A stretch of 26,169 nucleotides of DNA, from NCBI GenBank assembly GCA_018828825.1, contig JAHJUV010000050.1, positions 1-26,169 of the forward strand. The letters are read 5' to 3'. The DNA is from Planctomycetota bacterium (GTDB lineage Bacteria > Planctomycetota > Phycisphaerae > Sedimentisphaerales > UBA12454). Positions within the stretch are counted from its first letter, which is position 1. Every line of letters starts with the position of its first letter. Made by a program: the position numbers and the translations under genes. Positions 1 through 6,384 of the stretch are shown here, in pieces. Below the pieces are notes generated by a model, which searched no databases, was not told where the DNA came from, and saw only the letters and a program-made list of their open reading frames with translations.

Positions 1-285
1 ATCGACGCCAACACCATGAGCTTAGAACAGGCCAAGGCCCAGATAGTAGAAGCCCTGACAGATAAGCAAAAGAACGATATTGTCGTAAACTATATACAAC
101 AGCTAAAGAAAGAAACTAAGATTGACTTTGCCAATCCAGCCGACAACTTTGAACTGAATGAACCAAAACCTATTATAGCACCTATACGGCCCAGCAGCCC
201 AGGCACACCTCGCGGCGAAGCAGGCAAAACCGAGCCAAACCCGCCAAAAGGCGAGGTCTCGCCAAAGGCGGACAGCAAAAAATAA
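1..285 (+). CDS. Peptidyl-prolyl cis-trans isomerase (SurA/PrsA-like), C-terminal fragment
   Basis: The reading frame is open from the first base, so only the C-terminus is present (about 94 residues; the first internal Met is at 16). The segment with EQAKAQIVEAL, then YIQQLKKETKIDF, matches the usual end of parvulin-type periplasmic foldases. In that family the last helix and a short strand follow the isomerase domain, and the helix pattern 'L..ak..I...L...k....v..yi..lk..a.I' is typical. A proline-rich, low-complexity tail of about 45 residues follows (PSSPGTPRGE, then PNPPKGE), probably disordered. No catalytic domain is visible, so the assignment rests on the tail pattern alone. A clear intrinsic terminator follows the stop codon. 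Confidence 0.55.
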   Translation: MDANTMSLEQAKAQIVEALTDKQKNDIVVNYIQQLKKETKIDFANPADNFELNEPKPIIAPIRPSSPGTPRGEAGKTEPNPPKGEVSPKADSKK

Positions 286-301
286 ACAATTAAACCCAAA
301 A

Positions 302-334
302 CCCCTCAATAATATGGTTTATTGAGGGGCTTTT
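302..334 (+). terminator. Intrinsic terminator after the isomerase gene
   Basis: A perfect 11-bp stem (CCCCTCAATAA at 302-312, TTATTGAGGGG at 319-329) has a 6-nt loop and is followed by CTTTT. An A-run just before the stem means it could also work on the minus strand. Confidence 0.85.
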
Positions 335-368
335 GGGGATTATAGATAGTAAATTGAAAGTTTTTTGT

Positions 369-398
369 TTGACAATTGACTAACTAACTTCGTATAAT
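369..398 (+). promoter_or_regulatory. Consensus sigma-70 promoter (TTGACA-18-TATAAT)
   Basis: TTGACA at 369-374 and TATAAT at 393-398 both match the consensus exactly and are 18 bp apart. Transcription would begin near 405 and run into the small ORF at 563 and the dGTPase gene. The implied leader of about 158 nt contains a possible 6-bp stem (GGAGAT at 423-428 with ATCTCC at 463-468) but no gene I can support. Confidence 0.6.
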
Positions 399-562
399 AT
401 AGTTGTGAGATTGGATGTGAATGGAGATTTAAGGGGATGGCTTTCCTCGTGGTTGTCGTGGCATCTCCAAAATCCAAGATGTTGTCTTTCTTCAATGTAC
501 TTGCCATAGTAACTTTGCGCGGTTTTTGAAAAAACACAGAAATTATTTAAAGAGGTAAAAAG

Positions 563-712
563 ATGCTAAAAACAGAAGAAAAGGAGAAAGATATAATATT
601 GGATAAAGCCAAAGAAAAAGCGATAAAGAGTGCTGTTGCTAACCATACTTTCGGCAAGTCATACACTGTTTCCATTAAACAGGGACAGACGATTTCAATA
701 CAGAAAAAATAG
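563..712 (+). CDS. Small hypothetical protein, 49 aa
   Basis: ATG at 563 is preceded by AGAGG (551-555) at suitable spacing. The ORF encodes 49 residues, starting MLKTEEKEKDIILDKAKEKA and ending in SIQKK. The first half is a charged, Lys/Glu-rich stretch that could form a helix; the second half (about 27-47) has alternating polar and hydrophobic residues. It has no membrane segment, no signal peptide and no cysteines, and I do not recognise a family. It ends 32 bp before the dGTPase gene and lies downstream of the consensus promoter at 369-398, so the two genes are probably co-transcribed. It could be a translated leader peptide, a partner of the phosphohydrolase, or chance. Confidence 0.45.
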   Translation: MLKTEEKEKDIILDKAKEKAIKSAVANHTFGKSYTVSIKQGQTISIQKK

Positions 713-744
713 ACAAGTGTCTTGTTTTTCAGATTTGATGAGAT

Positions 745-2208
745 ATGCGTTATTGCAAAGGGGACTCTTTAAGGTTCGGTGGACACATAATAGCAGATGT
801 CCGCTTTCCTCCTGAACAGTATCGTACCGATTGGAGGAGAGATTACGCAAGAATAATTCACTCTCCGTCTTTCCGTCGGTTACAGGGCAAAACTCAATTG
901 TTCCCCGGACGAGAATCGGATTTTTTTAGAAATAGATTGACTCATTCTCTGGAAGTTGCTCAGATAGCCAAATCAATCGCAATAAAGCTAAATCACATTT
1001 TAAAAACAAAAGGAGAAAATTATTATATTGATCTGGATTTAGTTGAGTTTGCTGGCTTGGCGCATGATATAGGCCATGCCCCCTTTGGTCATTTTGGAGA
1101 AGAGGCTCTCGATAAAAAAATGATAGATTGCGGTGGCTTTGAAGGAAACGCTCAAACCTTAAGAATATTAGCCACTACAGAAAAGAGAGCTCCTGCAAGT
1201 ACACCTTTGGGAATCGATGAGAAAGGTAGAGACAAACGCATTGGTTTAAATTTAGCTGCTCGCTCTTTGGCATCCATCCTAAAATATGATAGAGAGATTC
1301 CTTTTTCTAAAACAAAAAGGAAGGGCCAAGAAGGACCGATTAAGGGTTATTATAAGAATGAAAAAAAAGTTGTAGATTTTATCAAAAATAGCATTTGCGG
1401 AAAGGTGGCCTGCCCAACAAAATTTAAAACTATAGAATGCCAGATAATGGACATTGCTGATGACATTGCTTATTCTACATACGATTTAGAAGATTCCTTT
1501 AAAGGTGGTTTTCTCACGCCGATGGATTTGTTTTGTGCGTCCGAAGAGGTGATCAAAAATGTTCAAGGAAAAGTAAATAAAAAACTTAAAACAAGCCTGT
1601 CTGGCCAAGAAGTCTCTAAAAAGATAAGGGTTTTTTTGACATCTCAACTATTTGATATGCCGAACATAAACTTTAAAGATATTCCTAAAACAGAAAAAGA
1701 TTTGCGAGAAGCCCTGCCTCTAATTCATGAGATATTTTTACATTATTCTTATGACCTATCAAAAAACATAACTCAAGATTCGTATTATCGAACCCGTTTC
1801 ACATCTAGGATGGTACGGTCCGCGATTGATTGTATAGAACTTGATGCAATAAACGATAAAATCCCTGCTTTATCAAAAATAAAACTCGACAAAGAAAAGG
1901 AGGTCGAGATTGAAATTTTAAAGAGCATTGTTGTGGAATCTCAGATTTTGTCTCCCAAAATAAAAATTGATGCTCATAGAAGTAGGGAGATAATAAACAA
2001 AATATTTGATACGCTTGCTAATGCCCAAGAAGAAGGTTTTATGCTTTTGCCAGACGATTTTCGAAAAATTTATCAAGCACTAAAACTACGTAATGACAAG
2101 AAAAGGCTTGTGTGCGATTTTATAGCAGGTATGACAGACCGATATGCATTGGAATTTTATACAAGATTGACTTCTGAAAATCCACCGAGCATATCCAAAC
2201 CTTTCTAA
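745..2208 (+). CDS. dgt: dGTPase-family HD-domain deoxynucleoside triphosphate triphosphohydrolase
   Basis: This 487-residue protein has the hallmarks of the Dgt family, which cleaves dGTP (some members other dNTPs) to the deoxynucleoside and triphosphate. Visible motifs, in order: YRTDWRRDYARIIHSPSFRRLQGKTQLFP (about 26-54), described here by its key residues R31, R32, R44 and R45; RLTHSLEV with H67; AHDIGHAPFGH with H107/D108; GGFEGNAQTLR (about 130-140); and MDIADDIAYSTYDLED with the last metal-site Asp near 239-240. The full set of HD-site residues is present, so it should be active. The length is close to E. coli Dgt (about 500 aa). The start is fixed by an in-frame stop just upstream; the ribosome site is weak. 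The gene is AT- and Lys-rich compared with the housekeeping run further right. Roles known for the family are dNTP pool control and, in some cases, phage resistance by dNTP depletion. Confidence 0.9.
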   Translation: MRYCKGDSLRFGGHIIADVRFPPEQYRTDWRRDYARIIHSPSFRRLQGKTQLFPGRESDFFRNRLTHSLEVAQIAKSIAIKLNHILKTKGENYYIDLDLVEFAGLAHDIGHAPFGHFGEEALDKKMIDCGGFEGNAQTLRILATTEKRAPASTPLGIDEKGRDKRIGLNLAARSLASILKYDREIPFSKTKRKGQEGPIKGYYKNEKKVVDFIKNSICGKVACPTKFKTIECQIMDIADDIAYSTYDLEDSFKGGFLTPMDLFCASEEVIKNVQGKVNKKLKTSLSGQEVSKKIRVFLTSQLFDMPNINFKDIPKTEKDLREALPLIHEIFLHYSYDLSKNITQDSYYRTRFTSRMVRSAIDCIELDAINDKIPALSKIKLDKEKEVEIEILKSIVVESQILSPKIKIDAHRSREIINKIFDTLANAQEEGFMLLPDDFRKIYQALKLRNDKKRLVCDFIAGMTDRYALEFYTRLTSENPPSISKPF

Positions 2209-2403
2209 TTTCCCCTTTCTTCTTCCTCTCTTTAATCGCATCCTGTAGAGTCCCTTAATCATGCCTCGTAGAATCAGTCCGTAAAATTTGCATTCGAGTA
2301 TATAACCCATTTGAAATCTATTTTCCGCTAATAGCGGGGATTTGTTTTAGTCTATCGCAAGTGGAGGTTTTTGCCTGCCGGGAATGACGGATAAAAAAAC
2401 GAA
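2209..2403. other. Non-coding stretch after the dGTPase gene
   Basis: I see no supportable gene here. A short hairpin, CCGCT-AAT-AGCGG (2325-2337), followed by GGATTTGTTTT may be a weak terminator for the dGTPase gene. From about 2379 the sequence becomes related to the hairpin repeats further right (GGGAATGACGGATAAAA, also found near 3180). Confidence 0.4.
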
Positions 2404-2593
2404 CCCTGCCATACGGGGATGGCGGAATAACGAACCCCGTCATACAAGATGGCAGACGAAACGACGGACCCCGTCATACAAGATGGCAGACGAAACGACG
2501 GACCCCGTCATACAAGATGACAGACGAAACGACGGACCCCGTCATGCAAGATGACAGACGAAAAGACGAACCCCGTCATGCAAGATGACGGGG
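2404..2593. repeat. 34-bp tandem repeat array of REP-like half-palindromes
   Basis: The motif CCCCGTCAT recurs at 2435, 2469, 2503, 2537 and 2571, exactly 34 bp apart. A degenerate copy (CCCTGCCAT) lies at 2404. Each unit reads CCCCGTCAT-RCAAG-ATGRC followed by AGACGAAACGACGGA or a close variant. The last copy (2571-2593) completes a perfect hairpin: CCCCGTCAT, loop GCAAG, ATGACGGGG. There are no unique spacers, so this is not a CRISPR. The same hairpin occurs after the adjacent RAYT remnant and after the HNH gene. Confidence 0.85.
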
Positions 2594-2650
2594 CTAAACA
2601 CGTAAGGATGGACAAAAAAGAGTTGCAATGGAACAATTACAAAATTAACA

Positions 2651-3108
2651 TTGACGTTTATGCCAAAGTTAATCGGTTATATGGTTACGTGGACAACTTA
2701 TGGAACCTGGCTGCAAGGCGATGAGAGAGGATATGTAAAAGACGGAGAAATTCTACCAGGGAATGATAAGTTAAAATCCGCAAACCAAAATCAGCAAAAA
2801 TTCCAAACGGTGAAACTTAATCCAAAGCAAAAACAAATTGTACAAAACGCAATGCTCCAGGAGGCACAAAAAATCAATCAGAAGATTTTTGCAATCGCAG
2901 TCTGTCAAATCATATTCACATAGTTGCGGAAGTTTCGTCAGAATCTATCGAACAAGCTGCCCACAGATATAAGCGTCTGTCCACTTTTGTACTCGGCAAG
3001 ATCGGTCTGGAAGGTAAAATATGGTCGAAAGGATTTGATAAGAGATTCTGTTATACCGATAAAGACATTGAACAAAAAATTCAGTATGTTAATAAACATA
3101 ATGTTTAG
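2651..3108 (+). pseudogene. REP-associated tyrosine transposase (RAYT, Y1/HUH family), frameshifted
   Basis: The first frame (TTG 2651 or ATG 2660) begins with IGYMVTWTTYGTWLQGDERGYV, whose WxTYGTWLxGDERG core is characteristic of RAYT/IS200-like transposases. It continues to QKIFAIAVC and then stops at 2921. The rest lies in another frame, beginning near 2905 and ending at the TAG at 3106-3108. It contains SNHIHIVAEV (the HUH histidine pair), AHRYKRLS, GKIWSKGFDKRF and IQYVNKHN (the likely catalytic Tyr). Joining IFAIAVC to SNHIHIV restores the family pattern and needs one extra base near 2903-2906, so one base appears to be missing. Known members are single-domain Y1 transposases that process nearby REP hairpins. 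The hairpin repeats on both sides fit that relationship. Unless this is a sequencing error, the copy is dead. Confidence 0.8.
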
Positions 3109-3131
3109 CCCTGCCATCTTGCATGGCAGGG
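3109..3131. repeat. REP-like hairpin abutting the RAYT stop codon
   Basis: CCCTGCCAT (3109-3117), loop CTTGC, ATGGCAGGG (3123-3131): a perfect 9-bp stem. It is flanked by GTTTAG on the left, which includes the RAYT stop, and by TTAG on the right. It has no T-run, so it is not a canonical terminator. Confidence 0.75.
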
Positions 3132-3169
3132 TTAGAAAATAATCCGTTATTAAAATGATGGGAAACGAA

Positions 3170-3226
3170 CCCCGTCATTGGGAATGACGGATAAAACGAC
3201 TAACCCCGTCATACAAGATGACGGGG
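3170..3226. repeat. Two REP-like hairpins downstream of the HNH gene
   Basis: The first is CCGTCATT-GGG-AATGACGG (3172-3190). The second is CCCCGTCAT-ACAAG-ATGACGGGG (3204-3226), which on the minus strand begins directly after the HNH stop codon. Both share the core of the 34-bp array at 2404-2593. On the minus strand the second hairpin is preceded by GTTTAG and followed by TTAG, as at the RAYT end. Confidence 0.75.
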
Positions 3227-3850
3227 CTAAACGTATTCTTTGTATTTCCCCAAATCTTCCTCCATCAGTATGCCTCTTAACGGTTCGTACTGCCAGCAGG
3301 GGAAATTGAGCGGGGCGAATTCCTCTTCGCCGGAGAGCAGGACAAATTTATCGCGGGCAAGAGCCGCCAGTATCCTGTTAAACGGCGTGTCCTGACAGCG
3401 AAAAGTTAATCGTTTACCCTCTTTTGTTCTAAAGCCTGTGCCGACGTAAAATCTATTTCTGGGTTTGGAAATGGATACGCCAATAAAGCCGGTACTGTTT
3501 TTCATTATCCGGTTAAGCATATTCTGCCGCGGGGTCGCGATTCTCAGATTACATCTGCGGTTATCGAGGTAGTTTCTGTTTTTGTGGTCAACGAGCTCGC
3601 CTTTGACAGCGTGCATTATATATCTTGAAAGCCGAACAGTTTTATTAGGTTCGGCTTTTAAAAACATATAAGGGCCATTACCAGAAAAATGAAAACCTCT
3701 TATAAAGGTGTATTTCTTTCGCGGCAGAATATCGGGGTCCTTGAAGAGCCTGCGATAAATAAAAACATCGACTATTACTGTCCGGTCGGCGATTTCAAAC
3801 GTTCGATATTTTCCCATTTGTTCTATTGGCTGCGATGTTTTTTTATTCAT
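3227..3850 (-). CDS. Free-standing HNH endonuclease with AP2-like C-terminal domain
   Basis: This 207-residue protein has the central pattern LSRYIMHAVKGELVDHKN, then N-LDNRRCNLRIATPRQNMLN (about 77-112). This is the HNH_3-type nuclease core: catalytic His in VDH, Asn in LDNR, NLRIAT following. Immediately after come STGFIGVS and, near the end, AALARDKFVLLSGEEEFAPLNFP, the pattern of AP2/ERF-like DNA-binding domains found in phage and homing HNH enzymes. The N-terminal 75 residues are less typical. The family makes DNA nicks or double-strand breaks and is usually mobile; no intron or intein is evident beside it. GAGG upstream of the ATG at 3850 is a reasonable ribosome site. The TAG stop lies in the GTTTAG foot of a REP-like hairpin. 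Confidence 0.8.
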   Translation of the reverse strand: MNKKTSQPIEQMGKYRTFEIADRTVIVDVFIYRRLFKDPDILPRKKYTFIRGFHFSGNGPYMFLKAEPNKTVRLSRYIMHAVKGELVDHKNRNYLDNRRCNLRIATPRQNMLNRIMKNSTGFIGVSISKPRNRFYVGTGFRTKEGKRLTFRCQDTPFNRILAALARDKFVLLSGEEEFAPLNFPCWQYEPLRGILMEEDLGKYKEYV

Positions 3851-3892
3851 TTTTTAAGAGCCTCTAACAAAAAAATTCCGCCACAGAGTCAA

Positions 3893-4097
3893 AAATCCTA
3901 AATCCTAATATCTAAATCCTAAACAAATCCAAATTACCAAAACTTGTCCTCGTGAAAACGGGGATTCAAATGACCAAAACCTGCGAATTTGGCGTTTTGA
4001 GCCTTCCAGCCCCCGCGTTTCACGCGAAGCGGGGCGGCGGGTGGAAATTTGAGTTTTGAATTTGTTTTGGATTTAGGGTTTCGTGCTTCGGATTTAA
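3893..4097. repeat. Large imperfect inverted repeat element
   Basis: The left arm (about 3893-3943) is rich in AAATCCT/AAATCC units. The right arm (about 4041-4097) reads as its imperfect reverse complement (for example TTTGTTTTGGATTTAGGGTTT against AAATCCTAAACAAATCC; identity is partial). The centre holds a GC-rich hairpin, CCCCGC (4011-4016) with GCGGGG (4029-4034). It looks like a degenerate non-coding dispersed element. Its right arm overlaps the end of the small Cys-rich gene on the minus strand. Confidence 0.5.
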
Positions 4098-4393
4098 TTA
4101 CGACCCATACCTTTTATCGCTGCGGCATTTTTCTTCGGTTCCCTGTCAGTTTCTTTTTTGTATGGTCTTACGCCGTAGAGCGGGCAGGCCAGGCAGGAGC
4201 AGTTAATTATCTCGTTTTTCTGCCAGCAGACGCATTCGAGGCAAAGGGCCTTGACGGCCTCGGTTTTGTTGTTGGCCTCGACCGCTTTTTTATAGATTTT
4301 GCGGTATTTTTTCGGAATTTCCGCCAATCTGCAGGCGATTTTCTGCTTTCTCAACGTTCCCATATCCGGCTTTTCTGAATTTGTAGTTTTCAT
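4094..4393 (-). CDS. Small Cys-rich protein with a CxxCxCW...CxCxxCPLY motif
   Basis: The 99-residue protein starts at ATG 4393 with AGGA about 9 nt upstream. Residues 1-45 are basic (KQK, KKYRKIYKK). After that comes ALCLECVCWQ, then INCSCLACPLYGVRPYKK, giving about six cysteines in the order CxxCxC...CxCxxC followed by PLY and RP. The spacing suggests a small zinc-binding or Fe-S knuckle. Similar 'C.EC..WQ..EV..C....CPL.PYR' proteins occur as short uncharacterised genes, often near phage-like regions; I know of no function. It lies alone between an inverted-repeat element and an AT-rich stretch, convergent with nothing. It is probably a real gene because the motif is coherent and the ribosome site is good. 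Confidence 0.6.
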   Translation of the reverse strand: MKTTNSEKPDMGTLRKQKIACRLAEIPKKYRKIYKKAVEANNKTEAVKALCLECVCWQKNEIINCSCLACPLYGVRPYKKETDREPKKNAAAIKGMGRN

Positions 4394-4630
4394 AACTTGC
4401 TTTCCTAAAAGTGGTTACAATAAGATTTTTAGTAATTATTCGGCGTTTTATTTAATAATCATCTAACTTATTGCTATTTTACCACAAAACATTAAGAAAT
4501 CAAGTAATTTTTCTAATTTTTGCTTAATTTTTATAAATATCTAACAGGCATAGGGTTATAGAGAGGGTTTTATTGAGACTAAAAAGGGTTTGCCGTAAAT
4601 TGGTGCGGGGTTCTTTGTCGAATATGAAGT

Positions 4631-4659
4631 TTGCAAGGTTAGATACGTTTGTATATAAT
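4631..4659 (+). promoter_or_regulatory. Likely sigma-70 promoter of the bamD-lptE-ftsH run
   Basis: TTGCAA (4631-4636), a 17-bp spacer, then TATAAT (4654-4659). The -10 box is perfect and the -35 box matches at 4 of 6 positions. The transcript would carry a leader of about 200 nt that includes the inverted repeat at 4684-4862. Confidence 0.4.
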
Positions 4660-4683
4660 ATTAGGTTAAATGGATTTGGAGTG

Positions 4684-4862
4684 TAAACCCCCACACCAAT
4701 GGATAGGTGCAGGGGGAGCATTTGGGAGTAAAAAGAATGAAAACGAAGTCTTTGCCCTCACACCAATTTACATTATGATGAAGAAAATAAAAGCAGAAGA
4801 AAAACAGATTCGCCGTCCAATTTCAAATTCGCTCGTTATATGCAAATTGGTGTGGGGGTAAA
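4684..4862. repeat. Element bounded by 17-bp inverted repeats (CCCCCACACCAAT family)
   Basis: TAAACCCCCACACCAAT (4684-4700) is mirrored by ATTGGTGTGGGGGTAAA (4846-4862). A related inner copy, CCCTCACACCAATTTAC, lies at 4755-4771, and GTAAATTGGTGCGGGG lies just outside at 4595-4610. The right end sits 3 bp before the bamD-like start codon and supplies its G-rich ribosome-binding region. The same repeat forms a compact hairpin at 10867-10902. It may be a MITE-like or REP-like element. Confidence 0.65.
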
Positions 4863-4865
4863 CTT

Positions 4866-5864
4866 ATGCGGAATAAAATGGCTATTTTATTTGTAACATT
4901 GGGCTTAGGGATTATTTGCTTTGGCGAGACCTGGCACCTCGGGAAAAATCAAAACTGGCAGAAACTCGCTGACACAGCGGATGGTGCGCTGTTGGCATCT
5001 GTAGCTGAGGCAAAACAGTTTGTCTCTACAGGCAAGACGGCAAAGGCAAAGAAAGTCTTCGGTAAGCTGAAAAAAGATTATCCTGAATTTGCCGGCGACG
5101 ACTTCGATGCGTATGTAAAAGGAGAGCTGTTGTACAGCAAGCGTAAATACGCGGATGCTTCGCAGGCCTACGACCGTTTTCTCGAGCGTTATCCAAAAAG
5201 TCCGTTTTTCCAGTCGGCCATCGAAAGGCAGCAGCAGATAGCGACGGCTTTTCTGGGCGGCTATAAAAGACCAGTATTAAAGATATTCAAACTAAGCGCT
5301 TATGAAGAAGGCAGCGAGATAGCGAACAAAATCGCCGACAGAGCGGGCGATTCGCCTGCCGCTAAAAGGGCACTTGAGACATTGGCCCTGTCCAGAGAGA
5401 AAAGGGGCGTTTACGAACAAGCCTATCAGGCGTGGTCAAACGCCGCAAACCGCTGGCCGACAGGTGAAATGGGGCAAGAGTCCCTGATGGGAATGGCGAG
5501 AAGTCTCGAACTGGCCTATAATGGGCCCGCGTTTGACGGCAAGGTTCTTGCGAGTTCGAAAAGCTATTATTCCGAATACATCAAGAGGTACCCCCAGTCG
5601 GCGCAGCAACTCGGCCTGACAGAAAAAACGAAAGAACTGGATGAGAAGCTCTCTCAAAAGGAACTGTTGATTGCGGATTATTACGCCCGCACCGGCAGTA
5701 CGGTTGCGGCCGATTTCTACTATCAGCAAATAATAGCGGATTGGCCGGTGTGCGCCGCAACAGAAACCGCCCGTGAAAAACTGCCTGAAATAAAGAAGGA
5801 ACTCGAAAGGCAGCCGCAGCCGCCCAAAAAGAAGAAAATGAACTGGAAAGGCCTGTTTCTATGA
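4866..5864 (+). CDS. bamD: BamD-like outer-membrane assembly TPR protein
   Basis: The 332-residue protein has an N-terminal hydrophobic signal (about 5-20, ending IICFGETW). A Cys is present, but the lipobox is poor (GIIC), so lipidation is uncertain. TPR-like helix pairs follow: about 37-72 (ASVAEAKQFVSTGKTAKAKKVF, key residues A, G, A), about 83-115 (AYVKGELLYSKRKYADASQAYDRFLERYPKS), and near the C-terminus ELLIADYYARTGSTVAADFYYQQIIADWP. This last repeat is typical of BamD/YfiO, which supports BamA in outer-membrane protein insertion. The tail is basic (PPKKKKMNW). The gene overlaps lptE by 4 bp (ATGA), so the two envelope genes are translationally coupled. A general TPR lipoprotein is the alternative. 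Confidence 0.65.
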   Translation: MRNKMAILFVTLGLGIICFGETWHLGKNQNWQKLADTADGALLASVAEAKQFVSTGKTAKAKKVFGKLKKDYPEFAGDDFDAYVKGELLYSKRKYADASQAYDRFLERYPKSPFFQSAIERQQQIATAFLGGYKRPVLKIFKLSAYEEGSEIANKIADRAGDSPAAKRALETLALSREKRGVYEQAYQAWSNAANRWPTGEMGQESLMGMARSLELAYNGPAFDGKVLASSKSYYSEYIKRYPQSAQQLGLTEKTKELDEKLSQKELLIADYYARTGSTVAADFYYQQIIADWPVCAATETAREKLPEIKKELERQPQPPKKKKMNWKGLFL

Positions 5865-6364
5865 GAATAAAAAGTGTGATATTTGCATTTCTGCCGGCTA
5901 TGGTTTTATTCGCCGGCTGCAGCGGATATACTAACCAGCCGCTATACACAGATTCGGCAAAAAGTATTTACGTTGAGATGTTCGATAATACGACCTTTCA
6001 AAGAGACCTTGAATACGACCTTACGGACGCGATTGCCAAACGTATCGATGCGGAAACGCCATATAGAATAGTTTCAGATAAAAGCAGGGCCGACACCGTA
6101 TTGAGCGGCAAAATAACGGGAATAGGCAGCACTGCATTAACTATCGAAAGAGAAACAGGCAGGTCTTTGGAAAATCAGGCCGAAGTTACCGCCCAGTTTA
6201 GCTGGAAAAACCTCAAAACAGGCGAGTATCTCCTTGAAAACGTCTCTGCCTCGGCGACGGCAACCTATTCACAATTCCAACAGCAGGGAATTGATTACGC
6301 CTCAAAAACAGCGGCAAACAAACTCGCCGAAAGAATCGTAGAGCTAATGCAGGTAGAATGGTAA
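5861..6364 (+). CDS. lptE: LptE-like LPS-assembly lipoprotein
   Basis: The 167-residue protein has a lipoprotein signal peptide with a good lipobox, LFAGC (Cys20). The mature part starts SGYTNQPLY, close to the usual 'CGY' plus short-loop start of LptE. It continues with IYVEMFDNTTFQRDLEYDLTDAIAKRI and VLSGKITGI, the alternating strand and helix pattern of the family, and ends with a helix (TAANKLAERIVELMQ). LptE plugs the LptD channel that inserts lipopolysaccharide in the outer membrane. Its start codon overlaps the stop of the bamD-like gene, which fits an outer-membrane biogenesis unit. LptE is a divergent family, so the call rests on fold-level pattern, lipobox and context. Confidence 0.7.
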   Translation: MRIKSVIFAFLPAMVLFAGCSGYTNQPLYTDSAKSIYVEMFDNTTFQRDLEYDLTDAIAKRIDAETPYRIVSDKSRADTVLSGKITGIGSTALTIERETGRSLENQAEVTAQFSWKNLKTGEYLLENVSASATATYSQFQQQGIDYASKTAANKLAERIVELMQVEW

Positions 6365-6376
6365 TAGTTTTGAGTC

Positions 6377-6382
6377 TATAAT
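6377..6382 (+). promoter_or_regulatory. Possible -10 box upstream of ftsH
   Basis: A perfect TATAAT lies between lptE and ftsH with no convincing -35 at 16-18 bp. If used, transcription would start near 6388, at the foot of the ftsH leader hairpin. Confidence 0.3.
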
Positions 6383-6384
6383 GA

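Larger units (their letters stand above)
4394..4865. other. AT-rich intergenic stretch with repeat copies, no supportable gene
   Basis: Open frames here are short and have no family resemblance. The stretch holds four copies of a CCCYCACACCAATTTAC-type repeat in both orientations and a likely promoter for the bamD-like operon. Positions are given in the separate entries. Confidence 0.5.

Noticed and set aside
405..509. Leaderless GTG-started peptide of 34 residues just after the promoter at 369-398
   Set aside because: It fits the TATAAT-to-start spacing but has no coding character. It was kept only as non-coding leader.
340..537. Minus-strand ORF of 65 codons (contains MASTLKKDNILDFGDA)
   Set aside because: It has no convincing ribosome site and no recognisable family, and it runs antisense through a consensus plus-strand promoter.
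2086..2310. Minus-strand ORF overlapping the end of the dGTPase gene
   Set aside because: It is antisense to conserved coding sequence, with no motif or ribosome site.
2404..2593. CRISPR-like periodic repeats
   Set aside because: The 34-bp units follow each other directly without unique spacers, and no cas genes are present.
4670..4861. Plus-strand ORF of 63 codons before the bamD-like gene
   Set aside because: It consists almost entirely of the inverted-repeat element and its internal copies.
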